A stretch of DNA of 6,723 bases from an uncultured Flavobacteriales bacterium (GCA_905479845.1 CAJQOB010000240.1:1-6723), one strand, 5' to 3'; numbered from the stretch's first letter, positions 1-6,456 are shown. The notes: generated by a model not told the origin, from the sequence alone. Program-made: numbers and translations.

Positions 1-1029
1 AACCTCAACTGAGCCTCCAAGGGATGGTTTCAATCGAATTGTTTCAGTGATAACATAAAAACCTTCATCTGTTTTGATCACATCGTTTACAATGAACTGT
101 GGAGACTCCTTCATGTTGATGTCTTCCTCACTCATGATATCGCTGATTTCAGGGCTAATTTCGCTTTCGTACTCAATTTCCTTTTTACTTGTTTGCTCAC
201 CGGCTTTATCGTATCCAATTGCAAAAACACCAATTGGCTTCGACTTTCCTTCTTTTGGGTAAGATCCAAAAATGAACGTTTCATCTCCAGCCAACAAAAT
301 TTTATTTGGGAAGTAGTAATAGTTATTTGCGAAAACTTCGTCAAACACTACTTCTCCGCCATTAGATAGACGCATCAAGTGCTGACTGTAGTTTTCTTTC
401 TTCATCCCTTTACCCTTTGAGTATACAACGGCAACACCCTCTGCTGTTGCCAGAACATCTACTACCTCACGGACGGTTTCGCCTTCTATTGAATTCTTCC
501 AGTTAATATTCAAACTATTATCAACAGAGATAATTTCATATTTCACCTTCGCGGACATGGCACCACCAATCTTAACAATGTTCACGATGATAAACCCTGA
601 AGGTGCTTTGTACAAGTTTGCTCGGGGATACTTCGTGTCTTTAAGGTCCAGTTCTCCCGCTAAATTCCCTTCCTTATCGAAACTTTTTACACTCACCTGC
701 TTTAGTTTCGCATCGCTAAAAGCAAGCCCTAGGTGAGAACTATTTGTTTTAGAATCTACTAACGAAGTAATTTTTGACATTTGCACAGCCTCCGATGATA
801 CGTTATTGTATTCGTAGTCGAACAGGTTGATTGTGTAATTTCTGAATTTTCCTTTTTCTCCTTCAGCTTGATATACTGCATAGTATCCGAGGCCTTCGAT
901 ATCGCCAGCTCCTTCAAGGACTTTAATTCCTTCGATTGTTTTGTCTTGACTAAAAACAAATGTGGTTGTCATGATCGTAAACAACAGCAAGAATTTGTTT
1001 AAAATGTTGGGTGAATGTGATTTATTCAT
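1..1029 (-). CDS. Secreted protein of unknown function, C-terminus beyond window
   Basis: An open frame of 343 codons runs from an ATG at 1029 to the left edge without a stop, so only the N-terminal part is visible. The start has a lysine-bearing n-region, a hydrophobic stretch (about residues 13-26, FLLLFTIMTTTFVF) and a likely signal peptidase I site before Q28, so export to the periplasm or surface is inferred. The mature part is rich in beta-type, charged and aromatic segments (for example YYYFPN near residue 237 and FYVITETIRL near 324). There is no obvious transmembrane helix, cysteine cluster or catalytic motif. I do not recognise the family. It lies on the same strand as the acyl-synthetase gene upstream, but 151 nt with a possible promoter separate them, so it is probably its own transcription unit. 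The signal peptide and the long uninterrupted frame make it a real gene; function unknown. Confidence 0.8.
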   Translation of the reverse strand, partial: MNKSHSPNILNKFLLLFTIMTTTFVFSQDKTIEGIKVLEGAGDIEGLGYYAVYQAEGEKGKFRNYTINLFDYEYNNVSSEAVQMSKITSLVDSKTNSSHLGLAFSDAKLKQVSVKSFDKEGNLAGELDLKDTKYPRANLYKAPSGFIIVNIVKIGGAMSAKVKYEIISVDNSLNINWKNSIEGETVREVVDVLATAEGVAVVYSKGKGMKKENYSQHLMRLSNGGEVVFDEVFANNYYYFPNKILLAGDETFIFGSYPKEGKSKPIGVFAIGYDKAGEQTSKKEIEYESEISPEISDIMSEEDINMKESPQFIVNDVIKTDEGFYVITETIRLKPSLGGSVEV

Positions 1030-1056
1030 TTCTTTCGTTATAATTTATAAAAGCCG

Positions 1057-1086
1057 TGAAGATATGGCTAATCCACTAATTGACAA
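1057..1086 (-). promoter_or_regulatory. Possible Bacteroidota-type promoter for the secreted-protein gene
   Basis: On the minus strand a TTG (1086-1084) is followed after 19 nt by TATCTTCA (1064-1057). This fits loosely the Bacteroidota pattern TTG, 17-23 nt, TAnnTTTG: the TA and two of the T positions match, the last two bases do not. It would start transcription about 20 nt before the ATG at 1029. Matches this loose occur by chance in AT-rich DNA, so this is only a candidate. Confidence 0.3.
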
Positions 1087-1100
1087 GTGAAACTATGCAT

Positions 1101-1110
1101 TTCTCGAGAA
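1101..1110. repeat. 10-bp perfect palindrome TTCTCGAGAA
   Basis: TTCTCGAGAA is fully self-complementary and lies just upstream of the candidate promoter TTG at 1086-1084 of the minus-strand secreted-protein gene. That is a plausible position for a dimeric regulator. A single 10-bp palindrome is weak evidence; its core CTCGAG resembles the TCGAG within the neighbouring inverted repeat at 1126-1142. Confidence 0.25.
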
Positions 1111-1125
1111 TAAATGTTCGTTAGT

Positions 1126-1142
1126 TAAATTCGAGGAATTTA
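1126..1142. repeat. Inverted repeat, 7-bp arms, 3-nt loop
   Basis: TAAATTC (1126-1132) and GAATTTA (1136-1142) are perfect reverse complements around GAG. The element lies in the gap between the acyl-synthetase gene stop (1181) and the secreted-protein gene start (1029). No T-run follows on the minus strand, so it is a poor intrinsic terminator. It could be an operator or a weak RNA hairpin. Confidence 0.35.
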
Positions 1143-1180
1143 CCCCTAAGATTTTCCGATGGAAAAAGCTTTTTTTTACA

Positions 1181-2164
1181 CTATTCAACGAGTAAATTAC
1201 ACCCGCGAACATCCGAATGGTCGAAGCGCCCCATAATTTCAAATCCTTTGGTGCTTTTTCTACCCAAATCTTGCGTAGCAATGAAAGAACAACTGTATAA
1301 ATTGGCTAGGTCGATGATATTCACTCCGCCCGTTTTGCCATCCGTAACATAGCTGAAGGGGTCATTCGTTTCTCTAATTTGGATTTTCATCCATGGACAC
1401 GTTTCAAAAATCCCATCCTGATTGCTATAAGCCTGAGACAGTAACTCCGTCATTCCGTATTCAGAAGAAATGTTTTTACAATTCAACCCTTCCTTCAATA
1501 AGGCATGGAGCTCCTGTTTAGTCAATTCTTTTCTACGACCTTTCATTCCGCCGGTTTCAATTATCGTAGCCCGATTCAAATCAGGATTCAATTCGCACAA
1601 ATCCAATAAGGAATAAGCGACTCCGAAAATCACCACTTTCTTCCCTTCGGAAACAGCTTTCTTATAGTGTTTTTCGACATCCGTCAAGTCATTCAGAAGA
1701 AACTGAGAAATGGCATTTTTACTTAATTTGATCAAATCATCCACCATGAACACCAAGCTCGAATCTCCCTGATCCAAGTAATTGGGTAGCAGCGCTAACA
1801 CCACTTGCTCTTCAACGTTCCCGATAAACTGAGCGTAAATTGAACGAAAGGCGCTTTTATAAAGCTCAGGGTTTTGAACGAAGTGCTGAGATCGTTCTCC
1901 GCCTGTACCACTGCTTTTGAAGATCACTTCCTCATCTTCACCCTCAGCGATTACTCGATGACTTTTGAAAAAAGAGATGGGTAAAAACGGAATTTCATCA
2001 CTCGATGTTGGTTCATCCCATTTCAGTTGTTCAACATATTCTCGATAAACCGCACAATTTTCAACCTGATAGCGATACACTTCAAGAGCCACTCGTTCAA
2101 AATCGGATTCGTTTTGAATAGAGAAGATATCTTTTTCCAATTGGTTCATTCCTTGAGAAGCCAT
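1181..2164 (-). CDS. LuxE-like acyl-protein synthetase / acyltransferase family protein
   Basis: The 327-residue protein belongs to the adenylate-forming superfamily in its LuxE-like form. Visible motifs are the phosphate-binding loop FKSSGTGGERSQH (82-94), ETGGMKGRRKE (203-213), the SSEYGMTELLSQ adenine/TE motif (233-244), the ribose-contacting aspartate in ATQDLGR (296-302) and GRFDHSDVRGCN (312-323). In bacterial luciferase LuxE, a fatty acid is activated with ATP and passed to a cysteine near the C-terminus; here C322 lies six residues from the end. Acyl activation is therefore inferred, but the substrate is unknown and no luciferase or LuxC/D gene is nearby. It is probably cytoplasmic and co-transcribed with the lipid-transport ATPase 14 nt upstream. 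The start could instead be Met6, where AAGGA directly abuts the ATG. The length is a little below that of LuxE. Confidence 0.85.
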   Translation of the reverse strand: MASQGMNQLEKDIFSIQNESDFERVALEVYRYQVENCAVYREYVEQLKWDEPTSSDEIPFLPISFFKSHRVIAEGEDEEVIFKSSGTGGERSQHFVQNPELYKSAFRSIYAQFIGNVEEQVVLALLPNYLDQGDSSLVFMVDDLIKLSKNAISQFLLNDLTDVEKHYKKAVSEGKKVVIFGVAYSLLDLCELNPDLNRATIIETGGMKGRRKELTKQELHALLKEGLNCKNISSEYGMTELLSQAYSNQDGIFETCPWMKIQIRETNDPFSYVTDGKTGGVNIIDLANLYSCSFIATQDLGRKSTKGFEIMGRFDHSDVRGCNLLVE

Positions 2165-2178
2165 CGGACTTGGGTAAA

Positions 2179-2949
2179 TTATTTGCGTTTTTCCTGCATC
2201 GACGAACGGATTTCTTTCATGAAGTCCGATGCATATACAAAATCAATGATTTCTTGATTGTCTGTTGTGATAATCGATTTACGATCTCCAGACCACCAAT
2301 TTCGGCCGTCGTGGATGAACATAATGTTGTCACCAATTTCAATTACCGAGTTCATATCGTGGGTAATTACCACCGTCGTGATATCGTACTCGTAAGTGAT
2401 TTCGCGAATTAAATTATCGATTACAATTGCCGTTTTAGGATCTAACCCAGAGTTCGGTTCATCACAGAACAAGTACTTTGGGTTCATGGCTATCGCACGT
2501 GCAATCGCAATACGTTTCTGCATTCCCCCTGAACACTCAGCAGGGAATAAGCCATTTCTACCCTCAAGATTGACACGGTCCAAACAAAAGTTGACACGAT
2601 CCAATTTTTCCTTCTTCGACATTTTTGTAAACATCGTTAACGGGAACATGATATTCTCTTCAACTGTCATGGAATCAAATAAGGCTGAGCCTTGGAAAAG
2701 CATCCCAATCTCCTGTCGAATCAACATTCTATCCTTACGGTTCATTTCAGAGAAATTCGCTCCACCGTAATGAATTTCACCTCCCTCATCTGGTTCATGC
2801 AAACCAACGATACATTTTGTGAGAACTGACTTTCCTTGACCCGATTGTCCGATCACCATGTTCACCTTTCCCTTCTCGAATACTGTATTGATACCGTGAA
2901 GAATTTGCTTGTCAGCAAAAGACTTATCTAGATTCTTCACCTCTATCAT
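2179..2949 (-). CDS. ABC transporter ATP-binding protein, MlaF-like
   Basis: This 256-residue protein is a complete ABC ATPase: Walker A GQSGQGKS (34-41), Q-loop at Q86 in MLFQGSALFDSMTV, signature CSGGMQKR (139-146), Walker B YLFCDEP (159-165), D-loop SGLDP (167-171) and H-loop H197 in VITHDM. The SGGMQKR signature and the FQGSALFDSMTV Q-loop region are typical of MlaF/Mkl ATPases that power phospholipid (MCE-type) transport across the envelope. It should sit on the cytoplasmic face, bound to the MlaE-like permease encoded just upstream. Its ATG overlaps the permease stop by 4 nt (ATGA, 2949-2946), the usual sign of translational coupling. The MlaD, MlaB and MlaC partners are not in the window; in Bacteroidota the MCE-domain gene is often elsewhere. 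All catalytic motifs are intact. Confidence 0.93.
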   Translation of the reverse strand: MIEVKNLDKSFADKQILHGINTVFEKGKVNMVIGQSGQGKSVLTKCIVGLHEPDEGGEIHYGGANFSEMNRKDRMLIRQEIGMLFQGSALFDSMTVEENIMFPLTMFTKMSKKEKLDRVNFCLDRVNLEGRNGLFPAECSGGMQKRIAIARAIAMNPKYLFCDEPNSGLDPKTAIVIDNLIREITYEYDITTVVITHDMNSVIEIGDNIMFIHDGRNWWSGDRKSIITTDNQEIIDFVYASDFMKEIRSSMQEKRK

Positions 2950-3689
2950 AACAAGAACATTTGTGTTAAGAGGAAGTTAGCAATCAAGATGGCTATACTG
3001 GCAGTCACAACGGCTTTTGTCGCTGATTTACCAACGTCCAGTGCACCACCTTTTGTATAATAACCGTAGAATGATGAAATCGAAACGATTAAGAAAGCGA
3101 ATACCACTGTTTTACTCAATGCATAAACAATATTACTTGGAACGAAGAAAGAACGAATTCCAACCACGTAGGTTTCTGTAGAAGCAAGTTCAGATAAAAC
3201 CAAGGACAACCAACCACCGACAAGGCTCAGTCCCATTGAAAAGATAATCAACACAGGGAAGAACAATACAGCTCCTAAAATTTTAGGAAGTACAAGGAAT
3301 GTCAAACTGTTTACCCCCATTACTTCGAGTGCGTCAATTTGCTCAGTCGTTTTCATTGTTCCAATTTCCGAAGCAACGTTCGATCCTACTTTACCCGCCA
3401 AAATCAATGATATCATTGTTGGTGAGAACTCGAGAATTGTACTGGAACGTGTGATATAACCAATTGTGTATTCTGGCAGCCAAGGCGACGTCATATTCGA
3501 TGCCGTTTGAAGTGCAATTACACCTCCCATAAACACGGACATCAAAGCAACAATTGGAATAGAATTAATTCCGATAAAGTGAATTTCATGGAACAAACGT
3601 TCACGAAAAACTTTCCATTTTTCTGGACGTGAAAACACGATCCAAAGCATGGTCATGTACTTTCCAATATTTCTTAGGGCTTTAATCAC
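2946..3689 (-). CDS. ABC transporter permease, MlaE-like
   Basis: An MlaE-family integral membrane protein, predicted at 247 residues with the start chosen here. The hallmark is the loop GSNVASEIGTMKTTEQIDAL (about 102-121), which matches the family's conserved EIGTM..TEQIDALEVMG segment. Several hydrophobic helices follow (about 130-166, 190-210, 226-247), with YGYYTKGGALDVGKSAT (208-224) between the last two. With the ATPase it would form the inner-membrane core of a phospholipid transporter. The frame stays open upstream to an ATG at 3887, but that extension runs antisense into the SprT-like gene and looks unlike MlaE, so I reject it. The next ATG (3656) leaves 236 residues and removes part of the usual IGKYMTMLWIVFSRPEKW start. 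GTG at 3689, or GTG at 3695, best fits family length. No clear ribosome binding site decides between them. Confidence 0.88.
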   Translation of the reverse strand: MIKALRNIGKYMTMLWIVFSRPEKWKVFRERLFHEIHFIGINSIPIVALMSVFMGGVIALQTASNMTSPWLPEYTIGYITRSSTILEFSPTMISLILAGKVGSNVASEIGTMKTTEQIDALEVMGVNSLTFLVLPKILGAVLFFPVLIIFSMGLSLVGGWLSLVLSELASTETYVVGIRSFFVPSNIVYALSKTVVFAFLIVSISSFYGYYTKGGALDVGKSATKAVVTASIAILIANFLLTQMFLL

Positions 3690-3780
3690 TGCCACTAAAT
3701 TAACGGTATTTTTTACGATGACAAGTAGATCGTTCTGAATTCGCGTAAGATTGCAGATAAACAGTAATTTTATTCCGAAT
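3690..3780. promoter_or_regulatory. Divergent intergenic region, SprT-like gene and mlaE-type gene
   Basis: About 90 nt separate the two divergent starts, so promoters in both directions should lie here. On the plus strand TAATTTTA (3765-3772) resembles the Bacteroidota -7 box TAnnTTTG except for its last base, but no TTG lies at the expected 17-23 nt. No convincing minus-strand box was found. The region assignment is from gene layout, not from a clear motif. Confidence 0.35.
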
Positions 3781-4416
3781 ATGGAATCGAAAAAAGCTCG
3801 ATACGAACGAATTTTACAAAGGTATTTGCCCGACCCTTTTGTGGGGATGGTCATCGACCTGCTATTGGAGCACACCGTACAATTCAAGATTGTGAAGCCG
3901 AGAAAAACAAAGCTTGGAGATTTTCGAGCTAAGAATAAACACGGAAAAGCTCAAATTACCATTAACGGCGACTTGAATCCATACTCCTTCTTAGTAACAA
4001 CCTTACATGAGTTCGCTCATTTAACGAATTATTTAGAGTATGGACACCGTGTTGCTCCACATGGAAAAGAATGGAAATTGCACTATACACGACTGTTATT
4101 ACCTGTGATCGATCATCCCGAAACACCAGAATTATTGCGTGCTGCCTTATTGAAATCAACTACAAACATGAAAGCTTCATCGTGCACAGATCAGCAATTG
4201 CAGCGAACTTTGCTCACATTTGATTCACGTAATGATAACCTCACCCCTCTCGAGGAATTGCCTAAAAACAGTACCTTTGCACTCAGCGGAAAGACATTTA
4301 GGAAGGGAAACTTGAGGAGAACGCGGTATTTGTGTACAGATGTCAATTCGAAACGACAATATTTAGTGAGCGCTTTAGCTCATGTTGAATTAATAGAAGA
4401 TGAAGAACAATTATAG
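3781..4416 (+). CDS. SprT-like domain protein (putative zinc metalloprotease fold)
   Basis: The 211-residue protein carries HEFAH (76-80) followed by HGKEWK (94-99), the HExxH plus distal histidine arrangement of SprT/Spartan-type zinc proteins; H76, H80 and H94 would bind zinc and E77 would be the catalytic acid. The C-terminal part (about 163-205: FALSGKTFRKGNLRR, then RTRYLCTDVN) looks like the tail seen in Bacteroidota SprT-like proteins. It has only two cysteines (C135, C185), so a four-cysteine zinc ribbon is absent. There is no signal peptide, so it is probably cytoplasmic. Bacterial SprT substrates are poorly known; eukaryotic relatives cut DNA-protein crosslinks, which should not be assumed here. 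ATG 3781 is preferred: an in-frame TTG at 3751 would add ten residues without similarity to the usual start. It overlaps manC by 17 nt, suggesting one operon. Confidence 0.87.
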   Translation: MESKKARYERILQRYLPDPFVGMVIDLLLEHTVQFKIVKPRKTKLGDFRAKNKHGKAQITINGDLNPYSFLVTTLHEFAHLTNYLEYGHRVAPHGKEWKLHYTRLLLPVIDHPETPELLRAALLKSTTNMKASSCTDQQLQRTLLTFDSRNDNLTPLEELPKNSTFALSGKTFRKGNLRRTRYLCTDVNSKRQYLVSALAHVELIEDEEQL

Positions 4417-5485
4417 CATTATCATGGCAGGTGGAATCGGAAGTCGATTTTGGCCAATGTCAACACCACAATACCCAAAACAATTCTTGGACATTCTAGG
4501 AATGGGGAAATCACTCATCCAAATGACTTTTGAGCGTTTGGAAAACATCTCACCATCGGAGAATATTTACATCGTTACGAACAAGGAATACAAATCGATT
4601 GTATTGGAGCAACTTCCAAACATTCGTCCTGAACAAGTATTGACAGAACCCGAGCGAAAAAACACGGCTCCATGTATCGCATATGCCGCAGCTAAAATTC
4701 ACGCTTTGAATCCAGAGGCAAATTTGATTATCTCACCAGCGGATCACTTGATTTTGCAACAAGATAATTTCTCAGCAACAATTCAAGCTGCGATTGGTTC
4801 GGCAGAACAAGGACGAATTGCTACAATTGGAATTCAACCAACTCGACCTGATACAGGTTACGGATACATCGAATTCGAACAAGCGGAAGGGCTCAAAGCA
4901 AAAGACGTTCTTCCTGTAAAGCAATTCAGAGAAAAGCCAGATCTTGAAACAGCGAAAACATTTGTGGCAGCTGGTAATTTCTATTGGAACTCTGGAATTT
5001 TCATTTGGAAATCGCAAACCGTTTTAGATGCTTTGAAATCATTCCAGCCTGCTTTGTACGATTTATTCTGTGGAGATATGAGTCAGTATAACTCAGCGAC
5101 AGAACAAGAATATGTTGATCACTGTTTCGCGACGTGTGAAGATATTTCCATTGACTTTGCTGTAATGGAGCACGCGAAGAATATCGACATCGTACTTTCT
5201 AATTTCGATTGGTCGGACTTAGGAACTTGGGGGAGCCTTGATACGCATCTTGACAAAGATGATCATGGAAACGCGGTAGTTGGAAATCAGGTTCACCTAT
5301 TTGACGCGAAGAACTGTATTGTGAATATTCCAAAAGGAAAGACTGCTGTAATCGACGGCTTGGAGGACTACATTGTGATCCAATCTGATGACAAGTTGAT
5401 GATCTTGAAAAAAGAAAATGAGCAAGCTCTAAAGTCTTATGTGAATCAGGTAAATAGCAGTGTTCAAGAATTGATGGGCGAGTAA
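4400..5485 (+). CDS. manC: Mannose-1-phosphate guanylyltransferase (GDP-mannose pyrophosphorylase)
   Basis: The protein (361 residues) joins mannose-1-phosphate and GTP to GDP-mannose and pyrophosphate in the cytoplasm, supplying mannose, fucose and related sugars for surface polysaccharides. The N-terminal nucleotidyltransferase motif AGGIGSRFWPMSTPQYPKQF (10-29) is complete. It is followed by ERKNTAPCIAYAA (85-97), the metal-site PADH (113-116), TGYGYIEF (152-159), FREKP (176-180), NSGIFIW (197-203), DFAVMEHA (252-259) and DWSDLGTWGSL (270-280). A short beta-rich C-terminal domain closes it. It is the short, single-function type with no phosphomannose isomerase domain. The ATG lies inside the end of the SprT-like gene, 17 nt overlapping, so translation is probably coupled. 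The last 25 codons have a diverged second copy 868 bp downstream (6277-6350), pointing to recombination at this 3' end; the enzyme itself looks intact. Confidence 0.95.
   Translation: MKNNYSIIMAGGIGSRFWPMSTPQYPKQFLDILGMGKSLIQMTFERLENISPSENIYIVTNKEYKSIVLEQLPNIRPEQVLTEPERKNTAPCIAYAAAKIHALNPEANLIISPADHLILQQDNFSATIQAAIGSAEQGRIATIGIQPTRPDTGYGYIEFEQAEGLKAKDVLPVKQFREKPDLETAKTFVAAGNFYWNSGIFIWKSQTVLDALKSFQPALYDLFCGDMSQYNSATEQEYVDHCFATCEDISIDFAVMEHAKNIDIVLSNFDWSDLGTWGSLDTHLDKDDHGNAVVGNQVHLFDAKNCIVNIPKGKTAVIDGLEDYIVIQSDDKLMILKKENEQALKSYVNQVNSSVQELMGE
5409..5430 (+). repeat. Direct repeat copy 1, inside the manC 3' end
   Basis: These 22 nt are identical to 6277-6298. They code for part of the manC C-terminus (KENEQAL). 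Past this block similarity to the downstream copy continues at codon level to the stop codon, with mostly synonymous or conservative changes. The two copies bound an 868-bp unit that contains the secreted-protein gene. Confidence 0.95.
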
Positions 5486-5590
5486 ATCCCGGAGAGAAAA
5501 CACCTCTACACATTTATTTTGAGTACCTTCCAATAAACAATCTATGCTATAGTTTCCAGCAACTATTGTGTTGATTGAACGTCCTACTCT

Positions 5591-6244
5591 ATGAAAAAAC
5601 TTCTTATTTATTTAATCCTAAGTTCAATAGGATTAAATGCTCAAAGTCAATCCAGCCTAGAATTCTCGGGTTTGTTTTCAATTCAACGACTGAATTTTTA
5701 TGAAACTGCCGAACTTACAGTTCTCCGGCCTGATACTACTGTGGAGCAAATTAGCAGAAATGGGAGAATCAGCAGTCACTGGGTTCCATCCTTTGAAGCT
5801 TCGCTTGGTTACCGAATAACAGACAATTGGAGCGCTGGGATTCAAGGTAGCATTGCGCTTTATATAGATTCATGGAATTTGATCATACCTGAAGGTTTTC
5901 GTATTTTCCCTAGCGCAGGTTTTTACGGGAAGTACCTGTTCAATGATGTCGTTGGTGTTTTAGCGGAGACTAATATCAATTCATACAACATAAACTCAAA
6001 TAACAGCTACACGCCGAATTTGTCCATTGGATTAGGAAGCCAGATTTTTTTCAGCGAGGATAGAGGTTTGCATTTCATGTTTCATTATGGGTTTGGAGGG
6101 AAACGACAATTAAATATGTATGGATACGACGCTTCTGGTGGCTACACAATTTTGTCAGAAAATCACACGAATTTTATGTACCTCCTAGAAGTCGGGATGA
6201 TAACAACGATTACCGAAAACTCAATGAGATTCCGACGACGATAA
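5591..6244 (+). CDS. Small secreted, probable outer-membrane beta-barrel-type protein
   Basis: The 217-residue product begins with a clear signal peptide (MKKLLIYLILSSIGLNA, cleavage likely before Q18). The rest alternates short hydrophobic strands with polar turns and is rich in Gly, Ser, Asn and aromatics, e.g. FEASLGYRITDNWSAGIQGS (68-87), SAGFYGKYLF (108-117), LSIGLGSQIFF (144-154), LHFMFHYGFGG (160-170) and FMYLLEVGMITTI (195-207). This resembles small porin-like barrels of Bacteroidota, but I recognise no specific family and the final residues (RFRRR) are not a classic barrel C-terminus. It starts 105 nt after manC with no clear promoter or ribosome binding site; a weak TTG/TATGCTAT pair (5519-5550) is the best I see. 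It lies exactly between the two manC 3' ends, so it may have arrived with a recombined segment. Gene call is good; role unknown. Confidence 0.82.
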   Translation: MKKLLIYLILSSIGLNAQSQSSLEFSGLFSIQRLNFYETAELTVLRPDTTVEQISRNGRISSHWVPSFEASLGYRITDNWSAGIQGSIALYIDSWNLIIPEGFRIFPSAGFYGKYLFNDVVGVLAETNINSYNINSNNSYTPNLSIGLGSQIFFSEDRGLHFMFHYGFGGKRQLNMYGYDASGGYTILSENHTNFMYLLEVGMITTITENSMRFRRR

Positions 6245-6251
6245 TTCATTA

Positions 6252-6266
6252 ACTTTTATAAAAAGT
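6252..6266. repeat. Small AT-rich inverted repeat after the secreted-protein gene
   Basis: ACTTTT (6252-6257) and AAAAGT (6261-6266) are reverse complements around ATA, 7 nt past the stop codon. The position suits a terminator, but the stem is almost all A-T and no T-run follows. The right part (TATAAAAAG, 6257-6265) recurs at 6274-6282, where the manC-like repeat begins, so these short repeats might mark a recombination junction. Confidence 0.3.
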
Positions 6267-6276
6267 GAATTTCTAT

Positions 6277-6298
6277 AAAAAGAAAATGAGCAAGCTCT
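6277..6298 (+). repeat. Direct repeat copy 2, start of the duplicated manC tail
   Basis: These 22 nt are identical to 5409-5430 in manC. Left of this block the resemblance to manC stops abruptly, making 6274-6277 the likely left junction of the duplicated piece. Confidence 0.95.
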
Positions 6299-6350
6299 GA
6301 AATCCTATGTGAATGAAGTAAACGCTTCTATTAAGGAGGTTATTAGTTAA
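6279..6350 (+). pseudogene. Orphan 3' fragment of a manC-type gene
   Basis: Read in the manC frame, this piece encodes 23 residues and a stop: KENEQALKSYVN, then EVNASIKEVIS. The real manC ends KENEQALKSYVN, then QVNSSVQELMGE. By my count 16 of the 23 residues are the same. Third-base changes (AAG/AAA, TCT/TCC, AAT/AAC, GAA/GAG) show it was once under coding selection, so it is a true homologous tail and not chance. It cannot be translated as such: an in-frame TAA (6276-6278) lies just before it and no start codon fits. It is a remnant of another manC allele or of the locus before rearrangement. An AAGGAGGT inside it (6333-6340) resembles a ribosome binding site, but no start codon follows at a useful distance. 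Confidence 0.85.
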
Positions 6351-6392
6351 TTCACTTCTGCTCTATTCGTACAAGAATTTAGAACTTGCTCT

Positions 6393-6407
6393 GTGCAATT
6401 AATGCAC
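6393..6407. repeat. Inverted repeat GTGCA-ATTAA-TGCAC
   Basis: Perfect 5-bp arms flank a 5-nt centre. The right arm overlaps the ATG (6402) of the signal-peptide-like reading frame. It may be an operator or simply chance; there is no T-run on either side to make it a terminator. Confidence 0.25.
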
Positions 6408-6455
6408 GTTAGGGTCTTATTATATCTTCTGATTCAATTGTTACTGATCTACCAA
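6402..6455 (+). pseudogene. Signal-peptide-like leader, apparently cut off from the gene at 6584
   Basis: From ATG 6402 the plus strand reads MHVRVLLYLLIQLLLIYQ, a basic start followed by a strongly hydrophobic core, then six more residues (MDPCYA) and a stop at 6474-6476. The gene downstream (from about 6584, TVQSQTGEAKG) has what looks like the end of a signal peptide and the start of a mature surface protein, but no hydrophobic core of its own. Joining CAA at 6453-6455 to ACT at 6584 gives one continuous frame. I infer that the two were one gene. The caveat is that antisense of ordinary codons for D, E, I and T also yields hydrophobic residues, so the leader could be accidental. Confidence 0.4.
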
Positions 6456-6456
6456 A

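Noticed and set aside
1152..1177. TTTTCC-GAT-GGAAAA hairpin followed by AGC and eight T on the plus strand, terminator-like
   Set aside because: It has the T-run on the plus strand, but no plus-strand gene ends there. On the minus strand, where the acyl-synthetase gene ends at 1181, the order is reversed (A-run first), so it does not make a standard terminator.
1093..1281. 62-codon minus-strand frame overlapping the end of the acyl-synthetase gene
   Set aside because: It overlaps the conserved C-terminal GRFDHSDVRGCN coding region in another frame and has no leader or motif.
2027..2770. Plus-strand open frames of 76-124 codons opposite the ATPase and acyl-synthetase genes
   Set aside because: They are antisense to genes with complete ABC and LuxE-like motifs and show no recognisable protein features of their own.
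3751..3780. TTG start for the SprT-like gene ten codons upstream
   Set aside because: ATG 3781 gives the usual start (ESKKARYERILQRYLP) and the extension adds nothing family-like.
3690..3887. 66-residue N-terminal extension of the MlaE-like protein
   Set aside because: It overlaps the SprT-like gene antisense and has no similarity to MlaE starts; kept out of the gene call.
5199..5513. 104-codon minus-strand frame opposite the manC 3' half
   Set aside because: Antisense shadow of a gene whose motifs are complete; composition is not protein-like.
6333..6340. AAGGAGGT, a perfect Shine-Dalgarno-like sequence
   Set aside because: It lies inside the orphan manC tail as codons for K-E-V and no start codon follows within a usable distance.
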